A stretch of 64,000 nucleotides of DNA from Owenia fusiformis (lineage: Eukaryota > Annelida > Polychaeta > Sabellida > Oweniidae). Shown in pieces: positions 35,901 to 50,900 of this stretch (position 1 is the stretch's first letter; each line of letters opens with the position of its first letter). The position numbers and the translations under genes are program-made. The stretch lies in NCBI GenBank assembly GCA_903813345.2, contig CAIIXF020000003.1, forward strand, positions 32,175,151-32,239,150, written 5' to 3'. The notes under the pieces were generated by a model that saw only the letters and a program-made list of their open reading frames with translations, was not told where the DNA came from and made no database searches.

Positions 35901-38900
35901 GTGAAAGATGATATGAAAAGTGAAAAGTAAAAGGGCATATGAAAAAAGGGTATTTAAAAGAAGAAATGAGAAGTGAAATGGCACATGAGGCCATATGAAG
36001 CGTGAAAGTGTAAAAGGGCATATGAAGAGTGAAAGGGTAAAAGGGCATATGAATGGTGAAAGGGCAAATGGAAAAATGTTAAGGGCAAATGAAAGATGAA
36101 ACTTCAAAGGGTAAGTGAAAAATGAGAGAGTTTATAAAAGATCTACCCACATGTAACAAAATATATAATAAGCCTGAATCTAATCAATCATTTCTAGAGT
36201 TACTTTACCCTCCTTGCATGCTGTTATAACAATCATCATGACCAAAGAAACACCTTCCTTTTTAACACCAAGCCTTTCCAAATTAGAACCCCTGTGTTCA
36301 TTGGCTAGTCCATTTCCCTCTGAGTAAAACAAATAATTTTACAATTTGAGTTAGCTCAATCAGGGAGAACCAGCTAACCACAGTATTATGTTTAGTTGTT
36401 TAAACATATATGCAAATCAATCTGACTAGGAAATGGTAGGCTCAATATTGGCTGGATGAACTAAGAGGATTTTAATAATTTAAGAGTATGAGACATAGTG
36501 CAATTTTGCAAAGAGTAACAACAACTGTGTCATATTACAAACTAAACAGAGGCTGACAGTCTGAGATAACCCTAGTAGACAAAGAGCTGATCTTTCACCC
36601 CTAGTATCAGATCTTCCTCCAAACAACTTGAGTCATAAGTCAATATGAACTCCAGGGGAACATGATGTAAAATACAAGGAAACTGAAAAACCAAGAACTG
36701 CAGCAAAACCTGTATATGTTGAACATTTCAAACTGGCAAAAATTAGGGAAATTGTAGATTACTAGACATTGGCATTCAAATTTTTAGTCTGGGGTAATAC
36801 TTGTTTTAGGTTTCACAGTTAAATTGTAAGAACTCCCCCACATAGGATAATAGGTAAGTACAGAAAAACCCTTCAGAGTAGGCACCATTATAAAAAGAAA
36901 ATCTTTCCCAGTCTCATAACCAATTTAATGTTAATCAACACAAGTTTTGCTATTATAGCCTCACTGCTCTAGTATTATAAGCATGCTTGAAGACTGGATC
37001 CCCTCCCCTATCTATTTCACCAACACATTTATACAGAGAAAGGTATATAGTGGGGGGGGGGGGCTGTATAGAGAGGTTTTGATGTGTAATACCCAACAAA
37101 ATATTCTGAAATATCTTTGTCTGACATTGAAAGCATAACAGCATATGTTGAGGCCATAAATATGGCTAAGGTAGTATAGAAGAAAAGATTGAAACATCTT
37201 GAAATGTTAATGGAGATGTGGGAGAAGAAAGAAAAAGAACTTTAGAAATATTCTCCAAAATGATCAATCAAGAAGTCATATATTATTTCACAAGGTTACA
37301 TGTAGTCAGTTTATACCTCTTAAGATATTAACATTTTTCTCTAAACAACTTGACATTAAAGGGTTTATCATGTGTTAAATCACTTAAATCAAGTAAATTA
37401 TTGGATATACTCTATAGGGAGTGCCTGAGAATTAAGACAAGTTGTGTGTTTAGAAAATGATAACCCAGTAAACCAAGACTTGATCTTAAAGATGCAGACC
37501 TTCTTCATAGCTATGATTTTTAGTACTCCAATTGATTCTTTGAGCATATACAGTATTGTGTATTGAAATGAAAACCTAGTAGACCTTTTCTGAATTATGA
37601 ATTAGTTTTAAAGTTACATTTACCAGCATCAGTACTTCAACAACAAGGTCTTCTTGCAAGACTTCATTTTTATCATACTACCACCAGGTCAAACTGACAC
37701 ATAAAAAATGTTAAGATAAGATATGAAATAAAGGAACCAGATTTCTTATTCTTAGTCTTATAGTATAACTACTACATTTTACTACCATACTGCACGAGTT
37801 GGCACATAGGTTATCTCAGTAAATAATTTCAATTTTGATTGAACAATTCAATTATTTCTGCTATCTAGAACTCAATATATCATGACTACTATCTGCTACC
37901 CATACAGCTCTTTGTGACTCTGTGTTATCCAACTCTTTTAAGTTACAGTAAGCAAGAAGAAGCAGGTATTGAGTCTTCTGTTATGTCATAATGCACCAAT
38001 CTGTCAAATTTCAATGTGTTCCCATTCCAATCAAAATAATGCCCAAACCCATACCAAATATAAGACCAATGCCATACCAAATGTCCAAATATAGGACCAA
38101 TGCCATACCACAAGGGAAAAAGTAATATTCAAACTGAAGAAGGCCCGAGAATAAGGAACACCCTCAAATTAAAGATATGTGTAACTACTAAACCAATGCC
38201 ATACCATAAGTGTGAGGTCACATATTTTTCAAGACCATTCTCATACCAGAAAGTTGAAAATCTGACCATTGCTGTATCTCAAGTCATAATTTAGGGGGCA
38301 TTCTCATACCAGATCCTAAAATATGGGGCCATTGCCAAACCAAATGTCAAAAAAAGGTACGCCATGTATGCTGAGGATCCCCGTCAGAGTTTATATACAG
38401 TGAACCCCCGGGGCTATAACACCTTGGAAGTTGCAGATGATAATGCACAACTTTGCTAAATGTTTTCATATTAGACAGCTTTGTTTACAGTTATGCACTC
38501 ATTTCTACCCCTAATGCATTTGATTAATCCTCAACAATATCCAATAAATTCTACTATTCAAATCATTTACTTCACAGGTAGAGCTTTAATTTCCTTATAC
38601 ATAAGGATATCAGTAAATAAAAGCATAATGCCAGGCATTAAAGTCTATTCAAAATACTATCACTATTTATACAACCAAATAAAGAACAACCAACAAAGTT
38701 AAAAATGCCCCTTCAGATAAAAAAAATCAAAGATCTAGAATTTCATCTGAATTTTTAGAAAAGGTTAGATTTCAACTAAAGGTAAAGTAGCTTATGAGAA
38801 GGATACCTGTCTGTGTAAAATACTCTTTTATTGTGTTACCTTAGTAACAACATCAGTTGAATGGTTTTAATGTTGGTAATGACATTGATTTGAACGTGAG

Positions 38901-41900
38901 GGTGCCTAAGTCTATAGAAATTGAAAGTTGAAGAAATTGAAAACAACACATTGATAGAAGATGACCCAACTAAGACATCTGAGCTAAATCAAACTGACAC
39001 CTTTTGAAATATCAATCAAACCAAGAGATAAGGGATGAGAAAATAATCATAATCAGTTTAAAAATCTATTAAGACCCTGTCCCTATTAAGAGATCTTACC
39101 ACAAGTGAATGAATCTCTGGGGCAAATATTGTAAGTACGAGCAACTCTGTTGAAGATTGAACCCTTATGTAAACATTTCTAAAGCTGGAGTTGATCGATT
39201 TCTGTTTCTTTACAGTAACAATGACGCTATTGATATTAACCTTAACAAGTCTATTTAGAGTTAGATTCACGATTCAAGTATCAATAGCTGACTCATTCTT
39301 CAGTATAATATAATACAAACGTTTAACAGAAAATGCCAAATGTCATAACACATTCTAAAAGTCATAGTATCTCAGGTGTATATACACTCCCCTCCATAAG
39401 TTTGGCAAATTGGAAACCCTCATTTGATAGCATATAAAACCCTGTTAATGTTCGAATCTTAATTTTGTTCCTTGATTACAATACGTCAGAAATGACTTTT
39501 TTTAAATCATCGAACAAACAGGATTTAGCATGCAATCTAGAAGGGAACTTCAAGCTACCAATCTTATGGAGGGGGGTGTATATAGACTTTCCTCTAGTCT
39601 TATTTTCAGGAAATTTAATAAAGCGCGGAGCCAGATCTCATAATACAATCTATCCCTCATATGATATTGATATATGCAATTCAATCTACAAGAAATTTGT
39701 AATCTTCAAAATTTGATCTTCAAAATTCTATGTGTAATCAAAGACATAAAGTCCTAGTTTGTTAGCAGTTAATCATATATGATTGATATAGTGTATTATG
39801 TTATACCACAAGGGAAACATAATCTTATTTATTATCAGATTTGACAGAGGATAATCCCATTTGGGCATTTGGATGGAGATTAGGCTATACATACTTGTAT
39901 GACTTATATATATAAGTTACATGCTAAAATATAACATGTATATAACATATATATCATATTATAACACATTTAACAATACAAACTTGTCTGAAATCAAAGA
40001 ATCAAACCAAATAGAATCAAAACAACATAAAACCTGGCACTTGACATAGTTTACTACTATCAAAATCCAATAAAAGATTTACTGGCTATTAACTGATCTA
40101 GAGAATGATCAAAAGAATTTGCACATGGTCTATATAATCTACCATTTTCAAAAGTTTGTTATAGTTATTTAAAAGAGAACTTCACACACTCTGGGTTTCA
40201 TGGTAATATAGGCTGTTCTGCTCATTCATGAAACAAATCTTAAACCAAACATAGACATAGAAAGTCAAAACAACTCATAATTACAATGATTTTCATTACT
40301 GTTTATGATCAATACCCTGTCTGTTTATATTTGAAATGCTGGGATAACTATAGCAACATGAAAACTTACCTGTCTAACTGAAGGTTAAAACCACCAATAT
40401 CCTTAACTTAAGATTAATCCAAACTGTTTCGTGATAAATAATGGTACACTTTAGTTCTCTGATAAGTACCACCTATGATTGGTGCCAGTAGCTATGATTA
40501 GTGCCTTCTGATAGAAAACAGTTCTAAGTTAAATGGTACCTAATAGTCCCAATGATAGCCATTTCCTCTTACACTTCATCCGATTATAATACAGACGCTA
40601 GAAGAATGCACTGTTCAAGCAGTGCTACATACAAAGATTAGTATTCAATATCGATATCTGCCCTAAACAATGTATACGTCTGATCAATAGGTTTTACTAA
40701 GTATGTTTAATATTTACATGATATACATACTCCAGGGCCCCTTACAACCCCAAGAGGCCCTAATGGTGGATAATTCACAGGCTCAGGTGCAAAGGAAACA
40801 ATCCAGAAACAAGAAAAATTCCTTTGTGCTTTACTATTAAGAGTCATAAACCATCGCAATAACTTATTATTGCGATCAATCGATTATTATACCCCCATGG
40901 CATAATAGCACTGAGAAACAAGACTCAATATATTATATTGATAATCCCAGAAGGATTAAAGATGTGTGGTTCTTACTGCATCTTGGCAAATACTGAGAAT
41001 AAAAAGAAATAATTGTTTATTTATTGATAAACACAAGAACAAAGGGTTATCAAAGGCAAGCAATGTCAATATCCTATACCTGTAAATGGAGAAATGGGGG
41101 AAGTGCTGAATCAATGATAACCCCCCTGATGGCACCCCTGATAGCACCCTTGATTTCACCCCTTATAACAGGTTTTAGATAATGTATTGCATCAGCCATG
41201 ATAGCAGTTATAATTTTTGTTAATTACATACATCATATTATCAACTATCTCAAGACTTATTCTTTTGGATGCTCATTTTCGAAACATTTTCGAAGGTTCA
41301 TTGCACCCTCCCCCTCGGCTGGGGCCCTAACTTGTAATGTGGGCCACCCCTGCCCCCCACCTTGTTTGCTTCTGGATCCGTCAGTGCCATTTAAGGATAT
41401 AAACATCTTTACAGCCTTTACACAATAGTTGGAAGTGTCTGAGATACATAAAGCAGGTTTGCAAATATTTGTATTTTCATTATCAGGCAGGATATAGCTT
41501 TACGTTTTTTGACCACTCTGTATGAACATGTGCGATCACATTCTGGTATGCCAGAGCCCCTCTTATCTGCCGTTAGCGAGAAGGATGGAAGACAAAGGGG
41601 GCGCGGCTATCGCGATGGTGCGATCAAACTATGAGAAAACTTTAGAAATGTCTATGCGGTTTGGGAAGATCTCATGAATGGGCAGATCACCTGGGTATTT
41701 ACCTGGTGGATTGATGGGGAAAGTTAATTAGGTAAACACACCTGTAATTAGCTGTGTGTTTACCTGTGAGTAGTAGACAGGTATGACTTATCACCCCCAG
41801 ATTCCAATAACATTAAACATAACATGGTCAACACTATCAGCTAATACGCTCAACTGATCTATCAATATAGCATACCCTTCCAATAGTTTGAATTTGCTAC

Positions 41901-44900
41901 CTTAAAAGAGAGCTTCATTTGTTTGTTTGTTTGTTTGTTTGTTTGTTTGTTTGTTTCAGAAAGAGTCATACATGAAATGGCAACAGATCTTACAAGTTCA
42001 AATCACAAGAATAATCACCACTTTATGAAACATAGAAATAGCTTTTACTAAGTAAGAAAATATTAGCAATAAACATGAAATCTATAAGATCTGCATAATA
42101 TGGCATTTTCTGGTTGGTTTTGATGAGGTCAACAGGTAATGAATGATGCCTCAATGTGGTAGAACATTGCCAGATACATGGCATAAGCAGCAGGGCTAAT
42201 CCTCAGGCACATAACTAACAATTAATAACATTTAGACAGGTTTCTTTGCTAATGATGATGCTGTGAGCAGACAGACAAATGTTATCTGGTGAAACCCAAG
42301 AAAGCCAAACTACCACAACCTATTGTTGGTTTGCCCTTGAAAATCTTTAGTTTAAACCCATTCTAATCATTAAGGCCCTCTCTAAGGCAATATTTTAGAT
42401 GATCCCTGCAAAAGTGTGAGAAATGGGCAGGTCATCTGAACTAGCTGTTATATGCTATTTGAGATGACCCCTGCATGAGTGGGAGTCATGGTGACATTGA
42501 ACTTACTGTTTTTGAGATGACCCCTGCTACAGAGGAAGAGATAGTAGAAAAGATTGGTGTTCCTAACAACACCCTCTCTTGCAGAATGTTTGGCCCTAGA
42601 TTGCTTCAAAGGTTAAAGATGTAATTGTAAGAGAGGAAGATCTATGAACTTCTTCAACAACATAACAGTAGTGCAATATAATAGCAAACTTTCCAAAATA
42701 AAAAAAATGAAACATTGTATTATTTTTATATGGATATATCAGTGTAATTTTAACTTTAAGTTTAACTCTTACAGAAAATTTGATGATGTACTTTAAAACT
42801 AGAAATCATTAAAAATGCCAAATTCTGCAAGAGTTGTATTCTTTACAGGAACAACACCTGGCAGTAAACCAGATACAAGTTAACATATCGCCACCTATAA
42901 GATCAACTCAGCACTTATTTCATCTAATTTTACATCTCGTTTCCACAAAACTTACCTCTGAAGGTTAAGCTGGTGACTTACTAATAGCTAGGATGATATG
43001 TTGATGCAACCTGACCCTCTGACAAAAACCATAAAGAATTCATCCCTTGGTGAAGTTCACAGTGTGATTTGGGGTCAACCCTTGCAACTTGTACCTCAAT
43101 GAGAAAGTCAATATATGCTTTTGGGACATGGCAATTTAATCAAGGCTGATATTTGGATCTATTTGAATATTTAGTATACAATCGTATACCCTTTCTAAAA
43201 GTTCTTATTGATTTTGCTTCTTGTGTACTTGGCATCATGGCATATACTATACTTTTTGATTAACATGAGGTCCTAGTTACCCTAAGTACTTACTAGGATA
43301 ACAAGGGGGTTTCATATCTACACTCCCTTCAATAAGTTTGACAACTGGAAGTTCTCCTTATGTTTGACAATTAAAAAAATCATCATTTGTCACATACATG
43401 TATTCCGAATGTACATATATTGTAATTAAGGAAATAATGAAGATTCAAACATTGCCGATCTTTGATATGCTCATTCCGATACTCATAGCATCTTTCCATT
43501 TCATCACAAGGCTGAGAAGAAATGAGATGTCATGGTTTATAATGATGCCATATGCTATATACAATGAAAACCTCCAGTTGCCAAACTTATATAGGGGAGT
43601 GTATGTTGTGTGCACAGGCATAGTATAAAGTAGTAAAGTAAAGTATAAAATAGTAAAACTGTAGTAAGTGGTCCAGTTGCACCTTGATTAATTTGTACTA
43701 TTACATAAGGTCAAGTTAACCTCATTAAGAGGAGCAGCTTTCAAATCAATCTTAATATGCAATAATATGTCACCTTTAGTAATATGTCATATTTAGTAAT
43801 TCATCTACATGTATATATGAGTGACCTAATTGGTCTAATAACTGAGATACTCTTAATCATATAAGCAATACTCACATACTCACATTAAAAACTCACATTA
43901 GAAACTCACTGAGGAAAAATCACTTGCTATTTACAACAAATTCACATTCAAATGTTTTGTACTTGACAAACGTATATATCAATATATTTTGTACATAATT
44001 TACTCAAGAATTTACTCAAATGAACACTCGCATGAAATAAATCTAAACTCGATAGTTTACTCACATGAATTTGTTACAGCAGTCCTCCACATTCTGCCAC
44101 ACTCAGCTGAATAAAATACAACCCTGTTACTCAAACATCCTTGCAATGTTATAACAGAGATGAGCCATCAATCAATTAAACACTGTCACTGTCATATATT
44201 AATAGCTCATATAGTCTACACCAATTACTATCTGTTATCGGTATGTTAATTTCTCAAGTTCAATATGCTGAATGACTATTCAAGACTAAAATCCAAGAAA
44301 TGATCAGCATTTCCTCAATAAATATTCCAATCTACGCTGCAGAGCTAAGAAGATGCAAGTTATCTCTAAGTTGTAAGTAGTTGGGAAACAAAGACTTCTG
44401 GCACACAGAATGCTGTTGATTTACCAGCAGTGCCCTCGTATAAAATGCATATCTGATCATGCATATTCCATTCATTTTTCTCTATTATTTTCAAAAAATC
44501 TCTAATTATCTGGCATTTCTATACAATTTAGAGGTTTGACGACATATCTGTGTCCTTTATTCCTCGTTAATTTTACCCCTTTAAATCATACTTCAATTCT
44601 AGACAGCAATCATCTGAGAAGTCACTCATGGGTAAATCCACTATACTCTGAGGCACTCAACATAGCATAGAGTAAAAGCAGAGATCAGCTGTCAGATCCC
44701 TTGCCAAATAGAACAACACACTGAACATAAATCTTAAAATAATCACGAAATTACCATTTTAACAAGATATATGACCAATTTGGTGACCAAATACGTGACA
44801 CAAAAATGCCTCCCATTACTTATTTATGTCAAACAAAGATTAATGGTTGAGTGTCATTTGTGGTAGTTGGTTGCTACTGATCTTGAATTGGGAACACATA

Positions 44901-47900
44901 AGGTGCAAGGTGGATTAAGATAACAAAGAGTCTCAGGATGACCATAGGTATCTCTAGAGTCACTTATATGTTATTAGATTACTCTCAGATGCACCAGGAG
45001 GATTTACCTAGGGATATTCTTCATCCAATAGATCAGAAACTCTCTCAGAGGGAGATTCTGAGATTCTTTAGTTTTTGAGATTTTGAGGGTCCAATCTCCT
45101 ATATACTCTACTCTAACCTTAATCTGATAAAACAATCTTATTGGAATATCAACAAAGAATTTGCCAATATTTGTCATGGTATAACTTCAACAGGAGCATA
45201 TTCAGAATTCCCCATCTGAAAATATGAACCAACTTTAACAAAAGTTGAGGCCTCTCCCCCAAAGAAAATGGGCCTCATGCACTTATTTATCGGTTGGTTT
45301 CTGACATAAGCAGAAAAATTCCTAATAAGATGTATTTTTGATACAAGAGAGTTAAGATAACTTGTGTACTGTTTCAGAGCAAAACCAAGAAACTACCATA
45401 GTCCCCCCCCTTCATATACATGTAAGGCCAAGGGGGACAGGTGTATGATGCTGATTGACATGGATTCCAAGAGAGTTAAAATATGATGATGTATATTAAC
45501 AAAAGCAAACTCAATCTCCTGTCTGTCCACTATGCAACATCTCCCAACACCTTGTAACACATGTGCTCCAACATTTACTCCAAACACATAACTTCACCCA
45601 TGAACACATAACCTTGTAAATCATATCTCTATACCAGGTGCAGGAAAGCCTGTTTCCTTTGAGGCAATGAGAGATTCAATGAGGGGTTAGAGCAAGGGGG
45701 GAATAGGGCAATAAAAGAGTTGGAACAATGAGGGAATAAGGGCAATGGGAGAATAAGGGCAATAAAAGAGTTGGGATCATGAGGGAATATGGGCAATAGG
45801 GGAATAAGGGCAATAAAAGAGTTGGGGCAATGAGGAAGTCAGGGCAGTGAGGGAATAAGGGCAATGGGGGAATAAGGGCAATAAAAGAGTTGGAATCATG
45901 AGGGAATAAGGGCAATAAAAGAGTTGGGATCATGAGGGAATATGGGCAATGGGAGAATAAGCGCAATAAAAGAGTTGAGGCAATGAGGGAGTCAGGCCAG
46001 TGAGGGAATAAGTTCAATAAAAGAATTGGGGCAATGAGGGAGTCAGGGTAATTGGGGAATAATGGCACTAAAAGAGTTGGGACAATGAGGGAATAAGGGC
46101 AATAAAAGAGTTGGGGCAATGAGGAGTTGCGTAATGCTTGAAATGGGTCAATGAGTTAGTCGGGGCAAGAGACCAGAACTACTTGAATACATCAAGTCTT
46201 TGAAAGGCCAAGGTTTTTAATATAACGTAAATAAATTGTAGAAGATCAGATTGATATATGCCTAGTTGAGCTGTCTTAAAAGATCATACAATGATAAATG
46301 ATCGCAACTTGTTGTAAACCAATACAAAAAAACATATGGGACTTCAGATACTCCAAGAAATAAAGACAAAGGGCAAGGATTAAGCAAGGAACTGAGACAA
46401 CAGAAATTGAACAGTCTATCATTTTTAGAATTCAAATTCATACATTCATACTCTACTGTTCAGGAGACTATAATGTTTGTGAAAATGAATTAATATGAAT
46501 GGGTCGAAACAAGATATATCTCATCCTAGTAAAAAATATGTGGATATGTCTAAAAATACAACTTTTTGATGGGTGATCAATCACACAGCGCTAATTGAAA
46601 TAACTTTTCAGAAGACTGAGTCAAAATCCGGCTCATTAATAGTGTAATCTTAAAAAAGCATGAATGTGTCAAAAAGTTATTTAATATTTATGTGTACAAA
46701 TATCTTTTATATTTAGCACTAAAAATGTAGCATCAAAGTGAAGAAAATATTTTGGTAAATGTTTGGATATTTTTATAGTGATTTGCCTTCTACTTCAATT
46801 TCAATCTTGCCTTAAAGTCTGACTGTCGGCATGAATGAAATGTTTAATGACCTTGTGGTTTATGATTGTGTTAATGTATTCTGAATGATGGTGAAGACCA
46901 CGTTTCTCTGTGCATTAGTTTTGAATATTACGAGGGGGTTCTTATGATTGTGCCGATTGTGCTATATAAGCTTGATGTTTACTTTTCTTGTTGTGTTTTG
47001 CAATACTCTCATCTTTCCCTTATTGACACTGTTAAGCTTCGATCTAAAAAATGTGATGAGTATCAGTATGGAAAATCCTGATTGATCGAAGAAATAGTCA
47101 TTTTATTTACTTATGAAAAGCACACCATCTATTAATGAATTTTGAAAATATTTTAGAATTTAGTCAAACACATGGAATCTGGTCAAATGTCAGCGAGGAT
47201 CCCCTACCTCTACTTTGAACAGATTATAAATAATCTTCCGTATATAAATGTGTAAAATATTAAGGATTTCCATCTCTTGTAATCTTAAATTAAATAACTT
47301 TCTGCTGAAATTTAACATTGAGTTCAACTTGTACTGTAGAATGTAAACAATAGTAAATATCATATTAATTAGACATAAATATTTATATTTTAAGCCAAAT
47401 AATGCTGATTGTTGGCCAAATATTTTGAAAGGCAAAGTACAATGAGCTACACCTTTGTCACTTTCATTCTAAAAATACATCATAGTACGTAAACAAATAT
47501 AAATTCTACATTCCATTGACTCTGTACTTTTAGTTAGTCACAAAATGGCGACTCCTTTTGCTTATTCCTAATTGCCTTTTGCTAATTCCTTTTGCTAATT
47601 CCTTTTGCTAATTCCTAATTCCTTTTTCTAATTCCTAATTCATTTTTCTAATTCCTAATTCATTTTGCTAATTCCTATCACAATTCCTTTTGCTCATTCC
47701 TAATTCCTTTTGCTAATTCCTAATTCCTTTTTCTAATTCCTAATTCCTTTTTCTAATTCCTAATTCCTTTTGCTAATTCCTAATTCAATTCCTTTGCTTA
47801 TTCCTTCATTCACAAGTTACCCACCCACATATATGAATATGAATATATGAAGGTATACTCCTAAAAGCTTCTTTTGGTCATCATTTTAGAAAAATACATA

Positions 47901-50900
47901 TGTAGGTCAATTTGCAAAAGAAGGTCAAATCGAAAGTAGCTCAAAATACCAATATATTATGAATAATTATGAGCCATATAATACAATAGAATAATGGAAT
48001 AATTGGATTAGCTCATCCTGAAAATAAAATGTGAGTAATATGAAAAAGAAGCTACTGAATTGATCAATTACATCATAAGTAATTGTTTACAATTGTTAAG
48101 CAACATGATAATATCTTTGCTTTCAGAACATCATCAACATTTTTTGGTTTAATACAGAACTCTGAATTCTAAGTTTTAAATTTTATATGATTTTGTTCAA
48201 TATAAACCTTTATAAGGATGAAATAAAAATAATACAATACAAAACAATACAATGCAATGCAATGCAATACAATATAATGCAATGCAATACAATACAAAAT
48301 AATGCAATGCAAGCAATACAATACAATATAATTTAATACAATACAATACAATACAATGCATTAGAAATACCTAAAGGAGATATCAAGATGAAGTTGTAAC
48401 AACTCAAGTGAATCAAAATACTCCAAGGTCTCTTCACTATAAATAAAACATGAACAGCCTTGATGAACCATTTATATATGCTCTGCCTGGTGCTACTAAG
48501 ACAGATAGGGAAATTAAGGATGATACAATCACTACAGTGCTTTCTCTGTTAATATACACAACCTGGTTGTCTCATAAATGATATTAGAGTGAGATTCATT
48601 CCGCTCCAACAAACTCATTCATAAAACATATTCTGAGCGAGAAAATCTACCTGTCTGTGTCATGTGACTCTTCACTTTATGTTGTTGTTAGAACTTGGTT
48701 ATAGAGAATTCTAATCAAATACGCATTTCAACAAAAAGGGAAATTGCATGATATAAAATGGAATATTTCATTTAAAACCATAAGATATGCATAGTTTTAA
48801 TCAATCAATAATTTGTAAAAAAGATTAAAAAGAATATTAGTAGTTATGTTTTCTTATATTGATCTATTTAAAAAAAAATCCGGGAACAATCATTTCTCTA
48901 AGATGGGGGAAGTGTTGCAAACATAATAACATGCAAATGTATGCATTGTTGAGTACTATTAATCTGCAATATAACATGTCATCTCATGATGATGAACATC
49001 TCCCTAGGGATATTCTTATTCTTAGAAGAGTTGATGACAGCATATTGATAGTTTCACTTTCATATAACAGCGCATAGGCCTAAAGTGGGAGAATATGGTT
49101 ATAAAAGGCTGTCATTCCTTTATTGACCCTGTGATAAAACCCAGTGCTCAAAGGCAATATTGAATAAAAGAGTGGCACATTAACATTCAAACACGTTGAA
49201 GAGGTCCTAGAGTAAGGGAATATTGTTTGACATAATATTAAACATATCGATAGAGCCTTTCGCTAAATGCACATCAAACGAATGAGATTCATGTATCCAG
49301 GGCCATTCTTTGTCCTGCCCACATGCCAGCCATAGGTAAAACATACTAACACATAACATACTAACATATAACATCTCATATTGGTTAGCTAAAAAATAAC
49401 GTACCAGACATTAACATGAAAAAATGCCACCAAAAGTGTGACAATCGTTACAGATAATGAACACAGAATGTGTGTATAGTGCTATATATCAAGGCTGACC
49501 CTGTGAGTAGCCAGCATGGCAGCATGGATGATGAGGAGAATGGACCCGTTTGACCAAGGGAATAAGCTGGATAAGAGAATGAAGGAGCATGATTGACAAG
49601 ACCATGCAATAGAATTCAATAGCACCAAGCAACTCAACAACATACACATACATGTTGTATTATTCATGTAAAACTCTATATTAATGCACCATTGAGAGAG
49701 ATATGCATGTAATATGAGGCAACAATATTGTAATAACCTGACCTCTAACCTTGGCAATTTACAGATAATTTCATCAACTAGCTTTTCCCAAAGGTCGTCT
49801 CTATTGCATGCCACTTCATCACCACTCAGTGAAAATCAATTTCCATTTTTTAGCCTGTGTGTAATTATCAGATCGTAATGAGGACTGGAATTCCATCTTG
49901 TAGCACTCAATAAGCAAATTGTAACGTACACTCCTGGATTATAAACTTGATTATACTTTAGAGTACAGAACTGGGAATTCAAAGATGACATTTATGTATA
50001 TTATTCACTAGGTATCTATTTTTGTGTCCCAAAAATATTTGAATTTTACCAAATAATTCTTCACTTGCCATTGGTTACAGTCTTAACTCCATCTAGCTAG
50101 AATATTATGTTTGAAGGGTATGCCTAATTTACTCAGATATGGAACCTCCTCCTGATTATCCAGGGTGACAAGATTTCAGAATTTCCTACAATCCACAAAA
50201 TTATGATTTGAAAGATCTAGAAAGAATTGCTGCCTTATACTTCATTAACCAAATTGAGCATCACATATTGTATATTTACAAAATCTGATATTTAAGTAAA
50301 AAATTTGAGAATAATGAATATGCTCTGGTTTTAAAGCCTCATGAATCCTGGGATTGTTCCATCAATTTGCCATCGCAGAAAAGATGGTTCCTCTATCACA
50401 ATGCATCACCACATCTTCATGGTGACATAAAAATACAACCTTTCCCGTGACCATCATTCTCCAATATACTCTTCTAATACATATTCACATATAGTCCCAT
50501 GGGAAACTAAATGAGCAGCTTGAGTAAAGTGTGTACACGTAAAATATTGAATAAATTATGACCAATATCTGATAATAAGCAATCATACGCAAATTGTTAA
50601 TGTAAATATTGATAAGGAAATTGTGAGAAATTACGTCAACATGGCAGAAGGGAATAAGAATCAATAATGGCTAATTTCCGATAGGAGGATATGCTATTTA
50701 TTTAAGTTTCTATTTTGTGATAATTTCAATTCCAAACATCGTTTAATTCTCATAGGTTTATAAGATTTATAGTGGCAAGTCGCAAAGTAAAGAAGCAATC
50801 CATAAAAGCTAACATATTCTTGCTCTACTTGGCCCCAATTACTTCAAGTCAATCCTTCAAATTATTGTTTTTGCAATGTAAGTTGGTCTCCTGATACATG

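Noticed and set aside
35784-36107. Minus-strand frame of 107 codons rich in Phe, Ile, Cys and Pro
   Set aside because: Translation of the AAAGGGCATATGAAAAG minisatellite.
45676-46119. Minus-strand frame of 147 codons with LIAPTLLLPLFPH-like repeats
   Set aside because: Translation of the GGGAATAAGGGCAAT minisatellite, with no start context or flanking exons.
47556-48362. CRISPR-like regular direct repeats
   Set aside because: Units are contiguous tandem repeats without unique spacers, in an animal genome.
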